From the NCBI GenBank assembly GCA_937941715.1, contig CALDGX010000168.1:1-14798 (forward strand): 14,798 bases of DNA, read 5' to 3'. Position numbers and translations under genes: made by a program. The DNA comes from an uncultured Chloracidobacterium sp. GTDB lineage: Bacteria; Acidobacteriota; Blastocatellia; Pyrinomonadales; Pyrinomonadaceae. Shown here in pieces: positions 1-6,671 of this stretch. Each line of letters starts with the position of its first letter. The stretch's first letter is position 1. The notes under the pieces are model-generated. The model had not been told where the DNA came from. It worked only from the letters and a program-made list of their open reading frames with translations, and ran no database searches.

Positions 1-717
1 GGCGGTGCGGTTGGCGGCGTTATTGCCGTCGAGAGCGGTTGCCGGCGATGTGTTGAAGATCGGGGCACTGAAATCAAGCGGGTCGTGATCGACCCATGTG
101 CCGGTGGTCAGGCTCGTCGCATCGGTGCTGTATTGAAAATCGAGCCGGTCAGCTTCTCTTGGCCCGTCGCCGAGCCGCCATTGCTCGCCGGTATAGCTGA
201 TCGTCAGCGACGCCATAACCGCACCGGTGTTGTTGGTGAACGAAGTCCCGACCGTCGGTATCAGCGTGCCGCTGCGAAGGCCGCCAAATGCCCGTTCCGA
301 CGAGAGATCCTGTCCCCAGCTATATGTGTCGCCGGTCGTCACCGTGCCGGCTCTGGCTCTGTATGTCGTGTTTGCGTTCGTGCCCGCCTCGCTGAATGCC
401 CAGCCTTCCGGCACCGTTGTGTTGGTGTCGCCGGACGAGGCGAGCGTGTCAAAATTCTGCGTATAGGCGGTCGTAAATGATGTGAGGCTGACCGTCCCGG
501 CCAGCGGGCCGAGCGGCCTTACCGATGGGGTTTGCCAGGGTAATTTGGGTGACCATTCGCCGAAGATCGATGCTTTCAGAAGACCGTTATCAGGGCCGCC
601 GGCAAGCGGCCTAGCGGCTGACCCCGCGGAGTTTGACAGGTAAAACGCTGCCGCCGCGATCGTGGTGACAACTAAAACTATCCACTTGGTTCTGCGACTG
701 ACTTCCGTTTTCAACAT
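1..717 (-). CDS. Secreted or membrane-anchored beta-sandwich protein, N-terminal part (3' end outside window)
   Basis: An open frame runs from ATG at 717 to the left edge, giving 239 residues without a stop. The ATG has a GGAGG Shine-Dalgarno about 11 nt upstream. Residues 1-30 form a signal peptide or anchor: basic MLKTEVSRRTK, then a hydrophobic WIVLVVTTIAAAAFYL stretch. From about residue 72 the sequence reads YTQNFDTLASSGDTNTTVP, then SERAFGGLRSGTLIPTVG, FTNNTGAVMASLTISYTGEQW and LDFQYSTDATSLTTGTWVD. This is a Thr/Ser/Gly-rich all-beta pattern that I recognise from the N-terminal regions of large secreted bacterial proteins, some with lamin-tail, Ig-like or endonuclease domains further on. 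The fold assignment is inference and no catalytic residues are visible. The gene is divergent from the sigma factor gene. Its upstream region shares an element and a related leader with the 1424-residue protein gene at the other end of the window. The C-terminal domains, and so the function, are unknown. Confidence 0.8.
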   Translation of the reverse strand, partial: MLKTEVSRRTKWIVLVVTTIAAAAFYLSNSAGSAARPLAGGPDNGLLKASIFGEWSPKLPWQTPSVRPLGPLAGTVSLTSFTTAYTQNFDTLASSGDTNTTVPEGWAFSEAGTNANTTYRARAGTVTTGDTYSWGQDLSSERAFGGLRSGTLIPTVGTSFTNNTGAVMASLTISYTGEQWRLGDGPREADRLDFQYSTDATSLTTGTWVDHDPLDFSAPIFNTSPATALDGNNAANRTA

Positions 718-731
718 GGCGACTCACACCT

Positions 732-755
732 CCAACCGTTTCCTGGCCGGTTTGG
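732..755 (-). promoter_or_regulatory. Possible hairpin next to the ribosome binding site in the leader of the left-edge gene
   Basis: In the minus-strand transcript CCAAACCG (755-748) can pair with CGGTTGG (738-732), with one bulged A and a 9-nt loop. The 3' arm contains the first GG of the GGAGG Shine-Dalgarno of the gene starting at 717. A comparable pairing occurs before the gene starting at 14643. Pairing was judged by eye and no folding energy was computed. Confidence 0.3.
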
Positions 756-835
756 CCCGAACGGATTGGAAAGTGAGCTTGCGAGGGAGAGTTTTTCAAC
801 TCACGCCCCTTCGTCGCCACCGGCAAACGGCATAT

Positions 836-873
836 TGCGCCGATGATATCTAATTTAATCGTATGCCTGTTTC
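836..873 (-). promoter_or_regulatory. 38-bp promoter-proximal element, copy 1
   Basis: This AT-rich stretch is identical over 38 bases to 14761-14798 at the right edge of the window. Each copy lies about 118 nt upstream of the ATG of a minus-strand secreted-protein gene. Read on the minus strand it contains TACGAT and TAAATT, both weak matches to a -10 hexamer, and no clear -35. The CRP-type operator at 884-899 lies just upstream. If TACGAT (863-858) is the -10, the operator is centred near -41, the class II CRP position, where a poor -35 is usual. The identity is seen directly; the promoter role is inference. Confidence 0.6.
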
Positions 874-883
874 GTGCGATAGA

Positions 884-899
884 TGTGACGGATGTCACA
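884..899. promoter_or_regulatory. CRP/FNR-family operator (perfect TGTGA-N6-TCACA)
   Basis: The sequence is TGTGACGGATGTCACA, an exact match to the two half-sites and the 6-bp spacing recognised by CRP-type cAMP receptor proteins. The outer palindrome extends by one more base pair on each side (A/T). It lies between two divergent genes, about 167 bp from the left ATG (717) and 137 bp from the favoured sigma-factor ATG (1036), so it could act on either. The regulator itself is not encoded in the window. Confidence 0.6.
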
Positions 900-1035
900 T
901 TATGACAATGTATTTTCGGCTGAATATACGCCGCCCGCCTGTCCTCGATTCAAGCGGGAAAGGTCATCAAAATAATCCTTTTTTTTGACCATTTATTGAT
1001 ATAGAATGTCCGAATCCATAGGAAACCGACCGCTT

Positions 1036-1608
1036 ATGAGTGAGGTACGATCTCCCGAGATAACCCGGATCTTGCACGAATGGAGTGGTGGTGATGATGC
1101 CGCCCGCGAGGATCTCGTTCGCGAGGTTTACGATACGCTCAAACGCCATGCCCGAATGTTGATGTCGCGTGAGCGCGTCGGCCACACTCTCCAGCCCACA
1201 GCGCTTGTTCACGAAGCATTTCTCAAAATGGGCGATGCCGACGGCATCGTCTGGCAGGATCGCGGGCATTTTTTCGGTTTTACGTCACGGTTGATGCGTC
1301 AGATATTGGTCGACCACGCCCGGCTCCACGCGGCGGACAAACGCGGCAATAACCCGATCCATTTCTCGACCGACGATGTCGATATCCCTGTCGAGGAACG
1401 GGCCGATTCGATATTGGCGATCGATCAGGTGCTCAGCCGTCTGGCCGAGATCGATGAGCGCCAGGCGCAGATCGTCGAGATGCGCTTTTTTGGCGGAATG
1501 ACCAATCTCGAGATCGCCGAGGCTCTCGGCGTAAGCGACCGGACCGTTCTGCGCGAGTGGCACTCGGCCCGCCTTTGGCTCTTTCGCGAGCTGGGCCGGG
1601 GCCTCTGA
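1036..1608 (+). CDS. ECF RNA polymerase sigma factor, TIGR02999 / Sigma70_ECF type, kinase-linked
   Basis: A 190-residue sigma factor predicted to direct RNA polymerase to a specific promoter set. Region 2 spans about residues 7-98, with ITRILHEWSGGD at its start, QPTALVHEAFLKM, and HFFGFTSRLMRQILVDHAR near the end. A short linker (DKRGNNPIHFSTDD) follows. Region 4 is about 124-187 and contains the helix-turn-helix NLEIAEALGVSDRTVLREWH. This pattern is typical of the TIGR02999 / PF07638 sigma family, which often sits beside Ser/Thr kinase genes in Acidobacteria and Planctomycetes. I chose ATG 1036 because AGGAAA lies 10 nt upstream. An in-frame ATG at 1006 would add 10 residues but has no Shine-Dalgarno. 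The acidic clamp-binding motif usual in region 2.2 is replaced by Q53-P54-T55-A56. No anti-sigma gene is nearby. The kinase gene follows 63 nt downstream on the same strand, probably in one transcript. Confidence 0.9.
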   Translation: MSEVRSPEITRILHEWSGGDDAAREDLVREVYDTLKRHARMLMSRERVGHTLQPTALVHEAFLKMGDADGIVWQDRGHFFGFTSRLMRQILVDHARLHAADKRGNNPIHFSTDDVDIPVEERADSILAIDQVLSRLAEIDERQAQIVEMRFFGGMTNLEIAEALGVSDRTVLREWHSARLWLFRELGRGL

Positions 1609-1671
1609 TCTGTCGGTCTTTTTAGTCCTGTTACGCATTCACATAAAACGAGGGAATTAGACACATAGACT

Positions 1672-4392
1672 ATGAGTGCGGAAAATTGGCCGATCATCAA
1701 AGCGATACTTGACGAGGTGCTCGAACTGCCGCGGCCCGAGCGTTCGGCGTTTCTCGATGCACGCGGCCTCGAACCATCGATCCGTGACGAGGTTGAGTCG
1801 CTGATGGCGTTCGAGGACGAAGCTCACGAGATGATGCAGCTATCGGCGGTCGAATTTGCCAGAGAGTTCGTCGACGACGATGATGCCGGCGATCTGACCG
1901 GGCAGACGGTTGGCCCGTACCGGATCGTCCGTGAACTCGGCCACGGCGGGATGGGAGCCGTCTATTTGGCCGAACGAACCGACGGTAAATTCACCCAGCG
2001 TGTCGCCCTCAAGCTGCTCAAACGCGAGTTGAACACGAGCTCCCTCCGGCGGCATTTCGAACAGGAACGCGAGATACTTGCCTCGCTCGAACACCCCAAC
2101 ATCGCCCGCCTTCTCGATGCCGGAACGACCGACGACCGAGTGCCGTTCATCGCGATGGAGTACGTCGACGGGCTGCCGATCGGCGAATATTGTATCGTCA
2201 ACAACCTCGGCCTCGACGCCCGTCTGGAGCTGTTCCGGACCGTATGCGGGGCCGTCGATTATGCCCATCAGAATCTGATCGTCCACCGCGATCTCAAACC
2301 GTCAAATGTCATGGTCACGCATGAAGGTGTGCCAAAGCTGCTCGATTTTGGCATTTCAAAGATACTGTCCAAGGGGTTTGAAGAAGCCGATTCGGCGACC
2401 ATCACGCGAATGGGCGTTATGACGCCGTCGTACGCCTCACCCGAACAATTGCAGAAAAAGAGCGTTACGACGCTGTCCGACGTTTACAGTCTCGGCGTTA
2501 TCCTGTTTGAAATGCTCAGCGGGCACCGGCCGTTCGAGGACAAGGAAGGCGACCTTCGCGAGATCTATAGCGCCGTCATCGAGCACGAACCACTCCCGCC
2601 ATCGAGTGTCATCGATAGCCGGACCCGCGAGGTCACCGCCGAACCGCCGGCCGATCGCGGTAATTCGACGGCTGCTGAGATCGCCCGCCCGACCGGTCCG
2701 GCGGCATCTCCTTTGTCATCGGGCAGCATCCGCGGGGACCTCGACAACATCGTGCTCAAGGCGATGCGCAAGGAGCCCGAGCGCCGCTACGCCTCAGCCG
2801 GTAATCTGGCCGAAGACATTCGCCGCCACCTCAATGGATTGACGGTCACCGCACGGCCAAATACGTTCTCGTACCGTGCAAGCAAGTTTGTCGCCCGCAA
2901 TCGGATCGGGGTCGCGGCCGCCGCGGTCGTCCTTGTCGCGGTCATCGGCGGCGTCGCGGCAACACTCTGGCAGGCACGCGTGGCCCGCGCTGAGCGAGCC
3001 CGTGCCGAAAAGCGCTTTAACGACGTGCGAAAGCTCGCAAACTCTTACCTTTTTGACGTTTATCCCGAGATCGAGAATCTCGAGGGATCGCTCAAGGCCC
3101 GCGAGGCGATCCTCACTAACGCGCTCGAGTATCTCGACAGCCTCTCGTCCGAGGCCGGTAACGACCGCGACCTGCAGGGCGAACTCGCAACCGCCTATGA
3201 AAAGGTCGGCGACGTTCAGGGCGCGCTCAACAACTCGAGCCTCGGCAATATTCAGGCCGGACTGACCAGCTACGAAAAGGCCCGCCGGCTCCGCGAGGCG
3301 GTCCTTGCCGCAATGCCCTCCGACGCCGAGGCCAAAGAGAAACTTGCCAATAATTACTACGTTTCGGCCCGCACGCTATGGAATAACAGCCAGACCAACG
3401 AGGCGACCGAGATGTTTGAGCGCGGCCTCAAGCTTCGCCGTGAATTGGTCGCCGCACAGCCGGACTCGGTCGAGATCAAAAACCGCCTGGCCGTGCTGCT
3501 CGTCGATTACGGTGCGATCCCCTTGTTCAATTTCCAGTCGGAGAAGGCACTTGCACTCTACAATGAGGCATTTGCGATCATCAGCGAGCTTCGCCGCCGT
3601 GACCCCGAGAATCCTGACCTCAAAAAGAGCCTGACGCGACTTATCCGCAGTCAGAGCAAGGCAAAGGTCGCGGTCGGTGATTTCGACGGTGCGATCGCCG
3701 ATCTGACGATGGCCGTCGACATCGGCAAGAGCCTGGCGGTGCAGTTTCCCAAGGATTTTCGCGTCCAGCGTGCGGTTTGGCTGACAGAGAGCATCATTTG
3801 CGAAGCATACATCGACAGCTCGAGGACCGAGCGGACCGTCGAGGTCTGTGCGAGGACCTTAGACTTTCCGGCTAAGGCCCTTGCCAACGAACCCGAAAAC
3901 GGTGTCGTCGCGTATGATCTGGCGGTCTCGCACTTCAATCTTTCAAGGGCCTACCGGCTTGAGGGCAAGATCCCGCAGTCCATTGCCTCGGGCGAGCGTG
4001 CGGTCGCGGTGATGTCCACGCTAAGCGGCAAGGAGCCCGACAACAACGAATATAAACGAAACGTCGCCGCCTATGAGACCGAGATCGGCCGAGGCGAACT
4101 TAAACTCAACCAGCTTGACGCCGCCGCCGCCCGGCTCGCCCGCGTCGTCAAAGCTCTGATCCCGATCGTCGCTGCCGACCCCGGCACGACGACCCATCTC
4201 TATGATCTCGGCGTCGGACACCGCCTGCTCGCCGAGGCTCTCAGCAAAAAGGGTGACCGCACCGGGGCCGTCGAGAACATCGAGCGTGCACTCGCTATCG
4301 CCGTCGAACTCAAGAATAAAAACTCGCTCCGCGATTCCGACAGGGACCTTATCGCCCAACTCGAAAGCGAAAAGGCCGCATATTCCAGATAA
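1672..4392 (+). CDS. Transmembrane Ser/Thr protein kinase with C-terminal TPR region (Hanks type)
   Basis: A 906-residue kinase. Residues 1-70 form the helical N-terminal segment common in acidobacterial kinases (W-P-I-I-K...L-P...FLDARGL...VESLMAFE). The catalytic domain covers about 83-395: glycine loop GHGGMGAV (90-97), ATP-anchoring Lys114 in VALK, catalytic loop HRDLKPSN (205-212, Asp207), DFG at 225-227, and SPE at 256-258 in place of APE. The key residues are intact, so activity is expected. A Pro/Ser/Thr-rich insert of about 45 residues lies before the final lobe (GDLDNIVLKAMRKEPERRY). A single membrane helix (about 412-433) separates the cytoplasmic kinase from a tail of about 470 residues. 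The tail has tandem tetratricopeptide-like helices such as ATAYEKVGDVQGAL and GDFDGAIADLTMAVDIG, probably extracytoplasmic. The likely role is signal sensing through the TPR tail and phosphorylation of cytoplasmic targets, plausibly the adjacent sigma factor. AGGGA lies 16 nt before the ATG, a long spacing. The gene is convergent with the M28 peptidase gene, with 36 nt between the stops and no convincing terminator. Confidence 0.93.
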   Translation: MSAENWPIIKAILDEVLELPRPERSAFLDARGLEPSIRDEVESLMAFEDEAHEMMQLSAVEFAREFVDDDDAGDLTGQTVGPYRIVRELGHGGMGAVYLAERTDGKFTQRVALKLLKRELNTSSLRRHFEQEREILASLEHPNIARLLDAGTTDDRVPFIAMEYVDGLPIGEYCIVNNLGLDARLELFRTVCGAVDYAHQNLIVHRDLKPSNVMVTHEGVPKLLDFGISKILSKGFEEADSATITRMGVMTPSYASPEQLQKKSVTTLSDVYSLGVILFEMLSGHRPFEDKEGDLREIYSAVIEHEPLPPSSVIDSRTREVTAEPPADRGNSTAAEIARPTGPAASPLSSGSIRGDLDNIVLKAMRKEPERRYASAGNLAEDIRRHLNGLTVTARPNTFSYRASKFVARNRIGVAAAAVVLVAVIGGVAATLWQARVARAERARAEKRFNDVRKLANSYLFDVYPEIENLEGSLKAREAILTNALEYLDSLSSEAGNDRDLQGELATAYEKVGDVQGALNNSSLGNIQAGLTSYEKARRLREAVLAAMPSDAEAKEKLANNYYVSARTLWNNSQTNEATEMFERGLKLRRELVAAQPDSVEIKNRLAVLLVDYGAIPLFNFQSEKALALYNEAFAIISELRRRDPENPDLKKSLTRLIRSQSKAKVAVGDFDGAIADLTMAVDIGKSLAVQFPKDFRVQRAVWLTESIICEAYIDSSRTERTVEVCARTLDFPAKALANEPENGVVAYDLAVSHFNLSRAYRLEGKIPQSIASGERAVAVMSTLSGKEPDNNEYKRNVAAYETEIGRGELKLNQLDAAAARLARVVKALIPIVAADPGTTTHLYDLGVGHRLLAEALSKKGDRTGAVENIERALAIAVELKNKNSLRDSDRDLIAQLESEKAAYSR

Positions 4393-4428
4393 GCGGCCAA
4401 TTCGATCTGAGTCTTTCGCCCCGCGGCT

Positions 4429-6513
4429 TTATCGCACGAACGCATTCGGCACGGGCAGGTCGCCGCCTGCACCGAATTGCTGTATCAGCGTTCCGCTCGT
4501 CGAGCGGTTGACATACCAGGTCGCGTTCGAGGGCCTGAAGACCGCCGCATCCGTCTTGCCGTCGCCGTCATAATCGCCCGGTGCCGGAATGTCGGTGCCG
4601 GAGCCGAACGGGAACGAGTAATAGCTGCCGTCCTCGCTGCGGAGGACGAACCACGTGCCGCTTGACGGCCGGAAGAACGCGATGTCGGCCTTGCCGTCGC
4701 CGGTAAAGTCGCCGCTGACCGCCTTATCGCCGGCGGTGCCGAACTGATACGCCGTCAGGCCGCCGGTACTCTTGGCGATCCACCATTCCGACGCCGCTGA
4801 TCTGTAAACGCCGATGTCGGCCTTGCCGTCGCCGTCGATATCCGAGGCGATCGGGGCGTCGCCGTTCGCTCCAAACTGCGTGATCGTCGTGCCGCCGGTC
4901 GAACGGTTTATGTACCATGTCGAGGTCGACGGCCGAAACACGGCCGCGTCAGTCTTGCCGTCGCCGTCAAAATCGGCCGGCATCGTCACGTCGCCCGAAC
5001 CGCCGAAGAGGAACGCGTAGAACGACTGGTCCTCGCTCCGAAGCACGTACCAGAATCCGGTCGAGGGCCTGAAAAACGCCATGTCCGTCTTGCCGTCGCC
5101 CGTAAAATCGCCGGGCGTGATGATGTCGCCCGCCGCGCCAAACTGTGCCGCACCGTTGCTGCCGTTGCCGCTTCGCAGGTACCACCACTCGTTCTGCCCG
5201 GGCCTGAAAACCGACAGGTCGGTCTTGCCGTCGCCGTCAAAATCGGCCGGCGAACGCCGCGTTACCGCAAACGAACCCTTGGCGAGTTCGCCGACGTACG
5301 CGAGGGCGAGTTTGGTGAATTTGATCGCGTGGACCGCGTTATTATTGCTGCGGTCGATCTTGTCATTGGCGCTGTGGATCGCGCTGTTGTCGTCGTTAAA
5401 TGTCGATTCGAATGGGAACGACGTCGGGTAGCTCTTGTTGAACCACGACGCGTGATCCGAGCATCCGTAACCGCAGCTTGACGTTCCGACGACCATCGTC
5501 GGCAGATAAGCCGTGATCAGGTCGCGGACAAACTGGTTCTGGGCGGCGTTGGTATAGTCGGTAAAGATCACTATGTCATTGCCGAGCGTTCCCTTGTAGT
5601 TGGTCATATCCAACTGCAGTACGCCGATGACGTTTGCGTTGGCGTTGCGAAAGTCGGTGGCGATCGCGTTTGACCCGCGAAGCCCGACCTCCTCGGCCGC
5701 GTACGCCATAAATTTGATCGTCCGCGTCGGCTTGAAATTTTTTGTCATCAGCACGCGGATCGTTTCGGTCAGACAGGCGATGCCCGACGCGTCGTCGTCC
5801 GCACCCGGTGCGGCAAGCGTTTGGCCGCCCGAGTTTATCGAGTCCTGATGGGCGCCGAGCACGACGATCTCGCCCGGCAGCGTCGTGCCCTGTATCGTCA
5901 GAATGATCGACGGCTGCGGTGATGTCGCGGTCGGGTGTGTGTAAAAATCGACCGTCACGTCGCTGCGTCCGGCGGCAAGCGCCGTCCATTTGTTCTTGAT
6001 CCAGTTTGCCGAGTCCATCCCGCTCGTCTGGTTGTAACGGCGGTTCGGAAAGGCCGATAGGTCGAGTATGGTCTGGCGGTTTTGGGTCTCGCTGGTCTCG
6101 GCGATCATCGGGTTGACCACCGCGGCGTTGTCGATCGTATATGTGACAAGCTGGGCTTCGGCGTTGACATTCCTCAGTTCGTCGATCGAGGCGATCGCGT
6201 CGGCCTCGGTCGGATGAGCGATATAGCCGCTGCATTTGTGAAACTTGTCATGCATCGACGACGACAGAGCCTCCATCTGCGGCTCATTCAGTCGGAGGAC
6301 GGCAATTCCGTCCCGGACGGTGCGTACCTCGAGCTGTTTGAGCTGTGTCTTGTCCTCGGATATGGTCTCTTGAATATGCTTAAGCTCTGCGTTATCAACA
6401 GTTATCCAATAATCGAAACGGTCGGCCCGCGAACCGTCCGCCCAAAATAGCACGACGCCCGCGGCTGCGGTCAGCACCGCCGCAGCGGCAATCGCCTTAA
6501 ATCTGATACTCAT
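4429..6513 (-). CDS. Secreted M28-family zinc aminopeptidase with C-terminal six-repeat FG-GAP/VCBS-like module
   Basis: A 694-residue protein. Residues 1-30 are a signal peptide or anchor (MSIRFK, then an Ala-rich hydrophobic core). Residues 31-150 resemble an inhibitory propeptide. The M28 domain (about 155-413) closely resembles the Vibrio proteolyticus leucine aminopeptidase (Ap1) type. Expected zinc ligands are H222 (GAHQDS), D240 (GADDDASG, bridging), E275 (AAEEVGLRGS), D302 (LDMTNYKG) and H380 (AIHSAND), with E274 as the general base. C347 and C351 in CGYGCSDHASW match the Ap1 disulfide. Expected reaction: release of N-terminal, often hydrophobic, residues from peptides outside the cell. 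Residues 424-694 carry six repeats of about 45 residues with DxDGDGKxD loops, ending NAFVR. The frame extends upstream to 6573, but ATG 6513 is preferred because AGGAAA lies 6 nt upstream and the signal peptide starts there. It is the third minus-strand secreted gene, 158 nt after the 1207-residue protein gene, with a strong hairpin in the gap. Confidence 0.93.
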   Translation of the reverse strand: MSIRFKAIAAAAVLTAAAGVVLFWADGSRADRFDYWITVDNAELKHIQETISEDKTQLKQLEVRTVRDGIAVLRLNEPQMEALSSSMHDKFHKCSGYIAHPTEADAIASIDELRNVNAEAQLVTYTIDNAAVVNPMIAETSETQNRQTILDLSAFPNRRYNQTSGMDSANWIKNKWTALAAGRSDVTVDFYTHPTATSPQPSIILTIQGTTLPGEIVVLGAHQDSINSGGQTLAAPGADDDASGIACLTETIRVLMTKNFKPTRTIKFMAYAAEEVGLRGSNAIATDFRNANANVIGVLQLDMTNYKGTLGNDIVIFTDYTNAAQNQFVRDLITAYLPTMVVGTSSCGYGCSDHASWFNKSYPTSFPFESTFNDDNSAIHSANDKIDRSNNNAVHAIKFTKLALAYVGELAKGSFAVTRRSPADFDGDGKTDLSVFRPGQNEWWYLRSGNGSNGAAQFGAAGDIITPGDFTGDGKTDMAFFRPSTGFWYVLRSEDQSFYAFLFGGSGDVTMPADFDGDGKTDAAVFRPSTSTWYINRSTGGTTITQFGANGDAPIASDIDGDGKADIGVYRSAASEWWIAKSTGGLTAYQFGTAGDKAVSGDFTGDGKADIAFFRPSSGTWFVLRSEDGSYYSFPFGSGTDIPAPGDYDGDGKTDAAVFRPSNATWYVNRSTSGTLIQQFGAGGDLPVPNAFVR
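4432..5244 (-). repeat. Six tandem FG-GAP/VCBS-like repeats (about 134 bp period) in the peptidase gene
   Basis: Six copies begin with DFDGDGKTD, DFTGDGKTD, DFDGDGKTD, DIDGDGKAD, DFTGDGKAD and DYDGDGKTD, each followed by a variant of (A/S)VFRP, an aromatic WY/WW pair, and xQFG or xFPFG. They fall into three types in the order A-B-C-A-B-C. The loops look Ca2+-binding, and in both B repeats the third loop position is Thr instead of Asp. A six-bladed propeller is a reasonable guess. This module is a diverged relative of the identical modules in the two upstream genes. Confidence 0.85.
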
Positions 6514-6519
6514 AATTTC

Positions 6520-6525
6520 TTTCCT
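6520..6525 (-). promoter_or_regulatory. Ribosome binding site deciding the M28 peptidase start
   Basis: AGGAAA on the minus strand, 6 nt before ATG 6513. The alternative upstream ATG at 6573 would place 20 residues without signal-peptide character in front of the export signal. Confidence 0.65.
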
Positions 6526-6550
6526 AAGATAATGACCAATTCTCGAGTGG

Positions 6551-6581
6551 ATAATATGCGCCGGAACCATCAACTATACAA
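6551..6581 (-). promoter_or_regulatory. Weak candidate promoter for the M28 peptidase gene
   Basis: On the minus strand TATTAT (6556-6551) fits a -10 hexamer and TTGTAT (6581-6576) a weak -35, with a 19-bp spacer that is longer than ideal. It lies after the intergenic hairpin and 38 nt before the ATG, so the peptidase gene could have its own transcript start. Judged by eye only. Confidence 0.25.
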
Positions 6582-6604
6582 CAAAGCCGAACTCCGCATC
6601 AAGA

Positions 6605-6637
6605 GGCATTTCCCGCGGCCTGGCCGCGGAAAATGCC
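6605..6637. terminator. Long intergenic inverted repeat (16-bp arms), hairpin without U-tract
   Basis: The arms GGCATTTCCCGCGGCC and GGCCGCGGAAAATGCC are separated by one base and complementary except at one position, which would be a G-U pair in minus-strand RNA. A realistic fold has a 15-bp stem and a 3-nt loop. It lies 35 nt past the stop of the 1207-residue protein gene and about 90 nt before the peptidase ATG. No run of U follows on either strand, so it is not a standard intrinsic terminator. It could be a partial terminator, an mRNA 3'-end stabiliser, or a processing site that sets unequal expression. Confidence 0.55.
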
Positions 6638-6671
6638 CGATGAAATGCAGTAAACAGCCTTGCCCGAAAGG

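Noticed and set aside
611..898. Minus-strand open frame of 95 codons over the leader of the left-edge gene
   Set aside because: It overlaps the regulatory element and the true start in a different frame and shows no recognisable protein features.
985..1007. Sigma-70 promoter with TTGACC and TAGAAT before the sigma factor gene
   Set aside because: The two hexamers are only 11 bp apart, too close for a standard promoter, and no better-spaced pair was found.
4393..4428. Possible bidirectional terminator between the convergent kinase and peptidase genes
   Set aside because: Only a 4-bp GCGG/CCGC pairing with a long loop is visible, too weak to call a terminator.
5576..6235. Minus-strand open frame of 219 codons inside the peptidase gene
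   Set aside because: It is on the same strand as the peptidase but in another frame. Its product is Arg/Asp-rich low-complexity sequence, while the peptidase frame carries all M28 active-site motifs.
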